A DNA stretch of 64,000 nucleotides, taken from contig OV121091.1 of the NCBI GenBank assembly GCA_921293015.1, positions 8,895,755-8,959,754 on the forward strand. The letters run 5' to 3'. Position numbers and translations under genes: made by a program. Below the pieces are notes generated by a model. It did not search any database. It worked only from the letters and a program-made list of their open reading frames with translations, and was not told where the DNA came from. This DNA comes from Phorcus lineatus (lineage: Eukaryota; Mollusca; Gastropoda; Trochida; Trochidae). Shown here one piece after another: positions 55,101 through 64,000 of the stretch (position 1 is its first letter; each line of letters starts with the position of its first letter).

Positions 55101-57387
55101 TAAATAAAACATGTGAGAAAATATACAGCTTAACGTGTACAGTTGTAAATGAACATTTGAATGATAATTTATACAACGGAAAGCTTGCTTGTGTACCTTC
55201 TTCAATATCTGAAATTTTGTCTATTCGATAAGATTTAATGAATTAAAGGGAGCGAAAATTGAATTTATGATTATGATATTCTTTGCTATTCATTTAATGT
55301 ATGCCGACACAATTATTACGTTACTATTTGTAAACAATAAATCACACATTAAAGATGAGAAGAAATTAGTCCAAGTCCAACGTTATTTCCTGTCAAACTT
55401 ATAGACAAGATAACATGCACATGGAGACACATTGCTACATCACGTTTGTCACCAACATGCGGCTACAAGATCCAAAGCGCTTGACAATAGTAGCCCTTCA
55501 GATCATATCCGTACTCAAATTGTTTCATAAGTATACTAATATTATAATACTGCAATTTCCAAGCTTGATGCGTAGTCATAGTTATTTTAAATGTGTGTCC
55601 AGAATAATTGCAAATTAGGCTTAAGATAAGGTATAAACCCAAACATGTTTAGAAATATTTAAAAGACTTATAATAAATAGATATTTTAAATAATGACTGA
55701 TTTGTGAAATAAACATTACGGAAAAAAGCTATATTTCATGAAGATCAAATCGTGTGAACTCTCAGCGGTTAATATCAATTAGCTTAATATCGCTATGACA
55801 TACTCAGTGTACAGAGTCCGGTTCCTGAGGTGAATGGCGCTCTTAGCCGAGAGTATTAAAGTAACAAGCGGCTACACACTCAATGTGAAAGTGAACATGT
55901 TATCTCGCACTTGATTAACTGCCATTGCGCCAGTCTTTTTTCGCATTCAATAAACCATCATCCAAACGTACGCCAATATACGGCAGAACTCTTTACTTTC
56001 CCAATTTGAAAGCATTCCTATCGGTCTAATAAAGAAGCTAGAGTGTCTTTCAAACGGTTCGAGTTAATTCCTTTCGCTTTACCAAGTCGCTCCTATTGCT
56101 GTGTTAAGCCGGTGTTTGAAGCCAAGGTCTGACCTTCTGACCCGTCTTTCCAGCGACTTACTTTGATGTGTTTTCTGGCCTTCTAACCAGACACAATCTC
56201 TGCTCACTTCCCACAGAGTATTATATTATGCAGCAGAAAACGATTGAATCCTATTTACAAAAACATATGTCTTTTTTCTTTATGTCACATGAGTATGTTG
56301 GACTACGGAAAAAAAGAAATTGTAAAGCGTAGGTTGCAAAATAAGGCAGCACTGGCCACTGATAGATGAAAAGAAAAATACAGCTTCAAGGATGCATGTG
56401 CATGTGCGCCGCGGAACTGCATTGGGCGATTAGTTTCCGACCTTTGATGCTGGGCACACGTTGTCATGCAAGTCATTATGAAGGCAGTTGGTACAGATGT
56501 ACATGATGATTGACGGGCGACGCAATGTGTATGAGTACATTGCTCAAGACGTCGATGGCACACACTTTACGCGCTTGTGTACATGTGCATTTACAACTTG
56601 ATAAAAAAAATTCGCATTGAAACAATCACAATCAGTTTTAAAATTACGGTCAGTATGAATATAACGAAAATCGAATGATATGTTTATTTTTAATACGATG
56701 TTGTGTATGTTATTATTTTTGTACTTTCATTATGTGCTTTAAGTTGTAAGATCCAACGGCTGTGAAGCTTGTCTGTTGCATATTATCACAACAACAAGCC
56801 TGTTTAGCACGTTTTGAAGAAACATGTTGAGTATTTCGATAATTGCGCATTCACGGTTACATTACAAAGGTAGGAGGTAAATAATAATAATTTTGATACA
56901 ATTCATGCAGTCTAATGTTTAAAGGTTTTATAAGTTAAGCGGGTGTATTATCGGCGTGTGTATTAATATATGAGTAAGTGTACTACACATACACTCGGTT
57001 GCGCATCCTTGACGTAACGCTGCAGTGCTTCATCTCCTCACAAGCTTCTTATAATCCAATAATCGCTATGTCAATTTGTACATTGGCTTTCCATTATGTC
57101 CTTGTAGTGTGAATTGCTTAATCTTCCAAATAGAACTTTAACATCGACATTCGTCTCCTAATACAAAGTTAACGAGGTCTGTAGCCGGGCTGAAGTCTTA
57201 ATCTTGTCCTCTAATGCATGTACCAATACCGGCAATCACGGGCACATCCGACGTAAAGCCTTCAAGCATTTGAACACTCAGGTCATTATTAAGGGGCCTA
57301 TCACGGTAAACGGAGGAATAAAATCTTTCTGACGTATTTTGGGATTTAATAAAATTCATTAGTAATTGTTTATATAAAAATACTCAC
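52126..57387. other. Repeat-poor part of Wnt6 intron 1 next to exon 1
   Basis: Apart from the three-unit repeat at 53003-53175 I recognise no transposon here. 55800-56600 is less AT-rich than its surroundings and holds TCF/LEF-like words (CTTTGATG at 56161-56168 and CCTTTGATG at 56441-56449). A candidate cis-regulatory stretch by position only. Confidence 0.35.
53003..53175. repeat. 50-bp tandem repeat, ~3.5 units
   Basis: Unit GACCTACTGACTAGGTGAAA, ATTTGCTCTCAAGGAAATAT, ACTTGTGCAC, with scattered changes. Confidence 0.8.
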
Positions 57388-57461
57388 CACCAAAGGCCAA
57401 TTATATTGGTCGGGAAGATAAGATAAAAATAAAGGCATATTAGTATCCCTTGAATACGCAT
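57388..57461 (-). CDS. Wnt6: Wnt6 coding exon 1 (start and signal peptide)
   Basis: ATG at 57461-57459 in a good context (A at -3). It encodes MRIQGILICLYFYLIFPTNI then IGLW and the first two bases of the next Trp, ending at 57388 before donor GTGAGT. Residues 5-20 form a hydrophobic signal-peptide core, as needed for a secreted Wnt. Joining to 26787-27007 gives LWWAVGSPLVMDP, which matches the start of mature Wnt6 proteins, and the split-codon phase fits exactly. An in-frame upstream ATG at 57614 would add 51 polar residues in front of the signal peptide, so I prefer 57461. The 5' UTR presumably runs into the sequence above 57461; its start is unknown. Confidence 0.9.
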
Positions 57462-59659
57462 TGTCCGTCTGTCTGTGTGTCCAGTAAGGCAGATTCCACC
57501 CGCATACACGCACCCGGTGCAAGCTCTCACACCGACCACCACACCAGCTTGACGGACACCAGCACGCACATTTTCTAGCAAAGAGTCATTGTCAATTAGA
57601 ACTGCGGTGGTCAATCAAAGCATCCTTTCTTTCACTAACTACTATGGGAGGTACTTTGTCGAATAACACAATTCCCCGTCAAAAAAACGATCATTTGTAA
57701 AATGTGGAGAAGACGTAGAGCGAGGTCCAGGCAACCAACCAAAGTGGATCTTATTCTCACTTAGGTAATAAAACTTGCTTGCTGATCGGCTCGCTTCTTC
57801 ACCGATGTACTTCGCAGATGTTGTCTGAGACGAGAAACTCACAGACTAGCCCCAATTCTTTGAACAAACTTTCATCATAAAAGATAAAAAAGAACACTTT
57901 CATAGCCGAGTGAACTGTGCACCTATTTGGTGGGCCGTAGTCTTGTGTCTTGTGTGAGTGACTGTAGGAGAGTTGTCGCCTACCCGTATATTACTTTGTG
58001 GCTATATACACCCTCTTGTTTCTTCGAGTCAATATAGGCCCTCTCCACCATACTAAACCTGGCCATTTTCTCTTCTTGTCTTCGTCACCTATTGTTAGTT
58101 TCGGAGGTGGGATGATCTACCGCCAAGTTATGTTTTACCTGAAAAAAGTGTGAAATACTAGTTGGTGTGCTCGAGCTACGCTCCATTGAATGTTGACAGG
58201 TCGGATCAGCTACTCCACTAAATTTAACTTGCAATGAATCTCGGAACAAAGCCGCCCAGCTAGTGTCGTCAAACTAATAACATTGAAATAATTTGCCCTG
58301 AACCTAAAGACTACTTAAAGCTTTATCATAAACAAGACATCAACCTTGCTGCTCATAGGCCATGGTGGTTTGGTACAGTTTTTAACTGCTGTCATTCCTC
58401 TGAACGTAAGTTACAATAAGGCGCTTTATTCAAGCTGAATATCTAACATTTTGGTTCAATTAAGATGTCTCATAAATTAAAGTGTCAAATCAAATGTGAT
58501 GAAAGAAATTTGTAGAATATATTACAGTATATGACAAAGCTTACCTTGATAACACTTCCTTTTAATCACACGGCTAGACTATTTATCCACTGTCTCTCAT
58601 AGATAGGAAACTTTCCTATCGTGTCGCATCCGCGATAAAGGAATTTTTATGACCGTATGACAGAAGTATTATTTGCTATGGCCCCCTCCTGCTTTGTTTC
58701 ATTGTTTAACTAAGTAAGACATCACACTACAAAGTAAAAATAATAATACTGTCATTCCCACGAGTTTTAACGTATATCCAATTGCGAATTGTTTCACTGC
58801 AATTTACTTAACTGTACTCTTTTTTGCCCGGTATTGAAATCCATAGGATGGTACTCAAAATCTCTTCAGAATAAAAGGCATCCCGCCGCCAAACCGGGAA
58901 TCCTTTTCACAATGTTAAAGTAAATTGACAAGGAGGGATAATCTAGAAGTGCTCTGAGGAGCCACGTGAGTGGCGAATGGTAAGCAATAAAGAAATTGTC
59001 CCCGTGTGTAGCATAGGTGGAACCGGTCAGCCGACAGCGCAGGTGCAGCTTTGCCGCGAATAGCACGTGCTGGGTCGAACCGTCCGTCACTCTGTGCTGG
59101 CGCATCAATACTACCGTAACGCGGTGATGCGCTGTGTACAACACCCGATTCTTGGTACACCGCCAGCTATCTTAAGGCTTTCATGAAATCTACACTGAAT
59201 TACATCTTATCATTTCATTGTTGCAGTGTGTCAGTAAAAAAACGAAACACTCCCGATTGATTTGATACACAATTAAGTTAGTACATGCCTACATGAGACA
59301 TACGTTAAAGAGTTTTCTGTATTGATGCGAATATATTGTTCACTATCTCAGTGGAATAACTTAAATGTACGAAGGCAATTGTTTCTTAATTTGTTATTTT
59401 GATTTCATAATATTTGTGAAAAAAATGTATTTAACAAGTAAACCCGAAATTATGTATAAATATTACTGAAATAATGAATTTATCTAATCCTTCAAAGATT
59501 TCAACGATGATAAATCACGTTCCCATTTTGACTGAATAATCAGCTGTCGAATTGTAAACATGTTTTTTAATTGATGACGACCATACTACATTTTGCTCGT
59601 CACAAGTTTGGGTGATGAACCAAGTACCTGTCCCTGAAGAATTGTTACAGCTTGTCCTT
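57462..59659. other. Region upstream of Wnt6: presumed 5' UTR and promoter
   Basis: No repeat or other gene recognised. There are islands of higher GC at 57470-57620 and 58900-59160. The overlapping short ORFs in the second island have no family resemblance. Confidence 0.35.
58003..58009 (-). promoter_or_regulatory. Wnt6: Possible TATA box upstream of Wnt6
   Basis: TATATAG on the minus strand about 545 bp before the start codon; an initiation region near 57965-57978 would follow about 30 bp later. TATA-like words are common by chance in AT-rich DNA, so this is only a candidate. Confidence 0.15.
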
Positions 59660-59995
59660 GTGTCTAGAGTCCTTGGTTATAGTGTATGCTTGAGTATAGT
59701 CCATAGTTACAAGTTATGCTTGATTATATTCTTAGTTAAATTGTATGCTTGAGTAAAGTCCCTACGTACAGTGTATGCTTGAGTATAGTCCTTAGCTACA
59801 GTGTATGCTTGAGTATAGTCCTTAGTTACAGTGTATGCTTGAGTATAGTCCTTAGTTACAGTGTATACTTGAGTATAGTCCTTAGTTACAGTGTATGCTT
59901 GAGTATAGTCCTTAGTTACAGGGTATGCTTGAGTATAGTCCTTAGTTACAGGGTATGTTTAAGTATAGTCCTTGGTTTCAGTGTATGCTTGAGGT
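59660..59995. repeat. 30-bp minisatellite, ~11 units
   Basis: Unit GTATGCTTGAGTATAGTCCT, TAGTTACAGT, well conserved in the middle and diverged at both edges. A multiple of three, hence the long false ORF. Confidence 0.92.
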
Positions 59996-60159
59996 TGACA
60001 GTTTGTGCTAGTCTTTTCCTGTGCTCCATCATCTGATTTTCCATGACTGTCTCTATTTCTATGACAGTGTATGTTTGATTCACTTTTCTGTTTTTCTGTG
60101 ATTCTGTTTTCCAATGACACATTTTTCTCAATTAACTGTCTTTCTATTGACAGTATATG

Positions 60160-61770
60160 CCCGATTCACTTTTCTCCATGACAGTTTGTGCTTCATGGTT
60201 TGTCTTTTTACGATAGTTTGTGCTTCATGGTCTGTCTTTCTACGATAGAGTGTGCTATATGGTCTGTAATTCTATGATAGCGTGTGCTTCATGGTGTGTC
60301 TCTCTACGATAACGTGTGCTTCATGGTTTGTTTTTTTACGACAGCGTTGGTTTCATGGTCGGTCTTTCTACGATAGTGAGTGCTTCATGGTCTGTCTTTC
60401 TACGATAGTGAGTGGTAAATGGTCTGTTCTTCTACGATAGTGAGTGCTAAATGGTCGGTCTATCTACGATAACGTGTGCTTCATGGTTTGTTTTTTTACG
60501 ACAGCGTGTGTTTCATAGTCGGTCTTTCTACGATAGTGAGTGCTCAATGTTCTTTCTACGATAGTGAGTGCTTCATGGTCGGTCTATCTACGATAGTGAG
60601 TGCTAAATGGTCGGTCTATCTACGATAGTGAGTGCTAAATGGTCGGTCTATCTACGATAGTGAGTGCCATATGGTCGGTCTTTCTACGGTAGTGAGTGGT
60701 AAATGGTCTGTTCTTCTACGATAGTGAGTGCTATATGGTCGGTCTTTCTACGATAGTGAGTGCTAAATGGTCGGTCTATCTACGATAGTGAGTGGTTCAT
60801 GGTCGGTTTTTCTACGATAATGAGTACATAATGGTCGGTCTTTCTACGATAGGGAGTGCTAAATGGTCGGTTTTTCTATTATAGTGAGTGCTATATGGTC
60901 TGTCTTTCTACGATAGTGAGTGCTTCATGGTCTACGATAGTGAGTGCTAAATGTTCTGTCTTTCTACGATAGTGAGTGCTAAATGGTCGGTCTTTCTATG
61001 ATAGTGATTGCTTCATGGTCTACGATAGTGAGTGGTTCATGGTCGGTCTTTATACGATAATAAGTACATAATGGTCGGTCTTTCTACGATAGTGAGTGCT
61101 AAATGGTCGGTTTTTCTATTATAGTGAGTGCTATATGGTCTGTCTTTCTACGATAGTGAGTGCTTCATGGTCTACGATAGTGAGTGCTAAATGTTCTGTC
61201 TTTCTACGATAGTTAGTGCTAAATGGTCGGTCTCTCTATGATAGTGATTGCTTTATGGTCTACGATAGTGAGTGCTAAATGGTCTGTCTTTCAACGATAG
61301 TGAGTGCTAAATGGTCTGTCTTTCTACGATAGTGAGTGCTAAATGGTCGGTTTTTCTATTATAGTAAGTGCTATATGGTTTGTCTTTCTACGATAGTGAG
61401 TGCTTCATGGTCTACGATAGTGAGTGCTAAATGGTCTGTCTTTCTACGATAGTGAGTGCTAAATGGTCGGTCTTTCTATTATAGTGAGTGCTATGTGGGT
61501 GGTCTTTCTACGATAGTGAGTGCTAAATGGTCGGTCTTTCTATTATAGTGAGTGCTATGTGGTCGGTCTTTCTACGATGGTGAGTGCTAAATGGTCGGTC
61601 TTTCTACGATAGTAAGTGCTAAATGGTTTGTCTTTCTACGATTGTGAGTGCTAAATGGTCTGTCTTTCTACGATAGTAAGTGCTAAATGGTCGGTCTTTC
61701 AATGACAGTGTGTGAATCATTGTATTCTTAGACGACGTGTGATTCAAGGTCTGTCTTTCCATGATAGCGT
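60160..61770. repeat. 32-bp minisatellite with 240-bp higher-order repeat
   Basis: Base unit CTACGATAGTGAGTGCTAAA, TGGTCGGTCTTT (32 bp), with 24-bp short forms lacking the last part (...CTTCATGGT). Units at the left edge (60160-60400) are the most diverged. From about 60844 three blocks of 240 bp, each six 32-mers plus two 24-mers in the same order, follow one another. Confidence 0.9.
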
Positions 61771-62485
61771 GTGCTACGCGAGGAAGTCTCAAAAGAGCAC
61801 TGCTTTCTGAAGGAAAAAAAACTTCTGTACAGCTGTTTAATAAAAAACATTGTTGGGAAACATACTATTGTTAGGAAACATACTGAGTATTCATTAACTT
61901 TAAAATACATATTTAATGTTTTGAATATGGTAAGGGATTTCTGCCTTCATTTAACTGATTAGCCTGACTTTCAGAATTTAAGCAAAAATTTACAGTGGTG
62001 TAATTATTATATTATTAAGGAGAGATGGGACGAAGAAATTTTTTTTTTTAGAATTCGTGTATGTTTTAAGAAATTTGTTATAGTCATTACTCTAAGAAAA
62101 AGTGGGGGTCAATTAACGATTTAAAGAGTTAATTGCATAATTGATAATACATCCGTCGGCAAATTACGCTATTTTTTTGCGCGAGTATATACTTTACAAA
62201 CACCTATGCCTTCAACAAAAATAGTACACATATCATCAAATACATCAACAACTTAGAGAATTAAAACTGTGAAAAACTGTCTTATGTTTGAATTTAGGCA
62301 TACTTTTCACAGAAGATGTATGATATCCATTAAATGAGTACAAAAGGTTTGCAAGCACGGAATCAACTACCCCCGAAAGGTCTTTGAGGCGATAAGTAGC
62401 TTCCTTTGGAAGATTTTGAATTGGAGTTATGGGCAATAAGTTGCAGCCTTCATAAAATTTCGCATTCGACTTATGCGCAGCCTTC
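61771..62485. other. Unique spacer between minisatellites
   Basis: AT-rich, no gene or repeat recognised. Confidence 0.5.
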
Positions 62486-64000
62486 ATAATATTTAAAGCT
62501 GTTAGCTAATATATAAATGAATCAAGGGAGCTGATACAAGCTGTTAGCTAATATAACTGCATCAAGTAAGTTGATACAGGGTGTTAGCTAATATAACTAC
62601 ATTAAGGGAGTTGATACAAGATGTTAGCTAATATAACTACATCAAGGGAGTTGATACAGGATGTTAGCTAATATAACTACATCAAGGGAGTTGATACAAG
62701 ATGTTAGCTAATATAACTGCATCAAGTAAGTTGATACAGGATGTTAGCTAATATAACTACATCAAGGGAGTTGATACAAGATGTTAGCTAATATAACTGC
62801 ATCAAGTAAGTTGATACAAGATGTTAGCTAATATAACTACATTAAGGGAGTTGATACAAGATGTTAGCTAATATAACTGCATCAAGTAAGTTGATACAAG
62901 ATGTTAGCTAATATAACTACATTAAGGGAGTTGATACAGGATGTTAGCTAATATAACTACATCAAGGGAGTTGATACAGGATGTTAGCTAATATAACTGC
63001 ATCAAGTAAGTTGATACAGGATGTTAGCTAATATAACTGCATCAAGTAAGTTGATACAAGATGTTAGCTAATATAACTACATTAAGGGAGTTGATACAGG
63101 ATGTTAGCTAATATAACTACATTAAGGGAGTTGATACAGGATGTTAGCTAATATAACTACATCAAGGGAGCGCATATAAGATGTTAGCTGAAAGAATGAA
63201 GGGAACTGATAACTGATGTTAGCTGATACAAATGCATTAGGGGAGCTGATTCTTGTCGTAAGTTGATAAAACTGCATCAAAGGAGCTGATTCTTATTCTC
63301 AGCAGATAATACTGCATAAAGAGGGCTGATAGCTGATATTAACTGATATAAGCGAATCTAGGGAGCTGATGCCAGATATTAGCCAATGAAACTGCATCAA
63401 GAAAGATTATACATAATTCTAGCTAGTATAACTGCACCAAGGGAGCTGATACCTGATGCTAGCTGATATAAATGAATCTAGGAAGCTGATACTTTATGTT
63501 AGAAGTTAAAACTTCATCAACGGAGCCGATACCTTGTGTTAACTGATATAGCAGAATCCAGGAAGCTGATACCTAATGCAAGCTAATAAATCTACATAAA
63601 GGCAGCTGACATCTAATGTAAGAATATTAAACTTAATCAAGGGAGCTGATACCTATTGTTTGCTGCAAGAACTTCATCAAGGGAGCTTATACCTATTGTT
63701 TGCTGCAAGAACTTCATCAAGGGAGCTTATACCTGATGATAGCAGATATAACTTCATCATGAGAGCCGATATCTATTGTTTGCTGCAAGCACTTCATCAA
63801 GGGAGCTTATACCTGATGATAGCAGATATAAGTTCATCAAGGGAGCTTAAACCTGATGATAGCAGATATAACTTCATCAAGAGAGTCGATACCTAATGTT
63901 TGCTGCAAGAACTTCATCAAGGGAGCCGATACCTGATGATAGCAGATATGACTTTATCAAGGGAGCTTAAACCTGATGATAGCAGATATAACTTCATCAT
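62486..64000. repeat. 40-bp satellite array running off the window
   Basis: The core (62530-63180) has about 16 units of ATGTTAGCTAATATAACTAC, ATCAAGGGAGTTGATACAAG in two linked forms (ACTAC with GGGAG; ACTGC with GTAAG). From 63181 to the window end the units are diverged (about 40-41 bp, AGCTGATACCTGATG.TAGC, AGATATAACTTCATCAAGGG). ORFs such as 63660-63896 are artefacts. Confidence 0.93.

Larger units (their letters stand above)
27008..57387 (-). other. Wnt6: Wnt6 intron 1 (30,380 bp)
   Basis: Bounded by donor GTGAGT (57387-57382) and acceptor CAG (27010-27008) on the minus strand, phase 2 in the Trp codon. It is filled with a MITE, minisatellites, LINE relics, a pearl-like element, segmental repeats and a dead Tc1. 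I found no other host gene in it. Stretches with nothing recognisable: 27008-28369, 33677-34120, 38190-40842, 46046-47519, 48661-50329. Confidence 0.88.

Noticed and set aside
57384..57614. Longer Wnt6 N-terminus from the in-frame ATG at 57614
   Set aside because: It would bury the signal peptide behind 51 polar residues; the ATG at 57461 gives a normal secreted start.
58866..59160. Overlapping minus-strand ORFs in a GC-richer island as an extra exon
   Set aside because: No signal peptide or family match; the island is better treated as non-coding upstream DNA.
59749..60036. Repetitive hydrophobic ORF (SYSVCLSIVL repeats)
   Set aside because: Translation of a 30-bp minisatellite.
63660..63896. 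ORF near the right edge
   Set aside because: Lies wholly within the diverged 40-bp satellite.
63181..64000. CTGATGA words in the diverged satellite as hammerhead cores
   Set aside because: No GAAA at the right distance and no stem I or II pairing.

Overview
The window is animal (eukaryotic) nuclear DNA, AT-rich and gene-poor. The only host gene I can support is Wnt6, on the minus strand. Coding exon 1 (57388-57461) carries an ATG, a signal peptide and ends ...GLWW. Exon 2 (26787-27007) resumes AVGSPLVMDPNSIC. The Trp codon is split TG|G across canonical splice sites, so intron 1 is 30,380 bp. Exon 3 is not visible in the 26.8 kb that remains downstream, so intron 2 is also very long or the gene is interrupted. 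The repeat content (several non-LTR retrotransposon families with C-terminal CCHC motifs, a Penelope-like element with hammerhead ribozymes, a Tc1 element, a pearl/Helitron-like element with ~150 bp core repeats, many minisatellites) suggests a mollusc, most likely a bivalve. That assignment is inference.

Layout. 1-3.76 kb: a LINE (family A) with an open reading frame that runs off the left edge, then a decayed relative. 3.95-8.56 kb: an old minus-strand LINE (family B) into which a younger plus-strand family B copy inserted (10-bp target duplication at 6161-6170 and 8285-8294) and which also holds a fold-back/TIR element (4621-5493). 8.98-12.92 kb: a second minus-strand family B copy with endonuclease and RT parts, broken by a deletion and by an insert with a 39-bp tandem array. 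14.47-15.94 kb: a complete Tc1-like transposon with perfect 25-bp TIRs, TA duplication, TATA box and an intact 335-residue DD34E transposase. 18.9-21.87 kb: a Penelope-like element on the minus strand between inverted pLTR-like repeats, each with a hammerhead ribozyme motif. 23.6-26.7 kb: patchwork repeats just downstream of Wnt6 exon 2.

27.0-57.4 kb is Wnt6 intron 1. It holds a 380-bp MITE, a minisatellite of 53-bp units split by a family C LINE, the pearl-like element, a family A LINE relic, a pair of 833-bp direct repeats, a pair of ~740-bp dispersed repeats, a degenerate second Tc1 and a 60-bp satellite. The last ~5 kb before exon 1 has almost no recognisable repeats. 57.5-64 kb lies upstream of Wnt6 and ends in three minisatellite fields (30-bp, 32-bp with a 240-bp higher-order period, and 40-bp).

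No rRNA, tRNA or CRISPR features were seen. Everything was read by eye from the sequence and its translations; no similarity search was run, so family names rest on recalled motifs.
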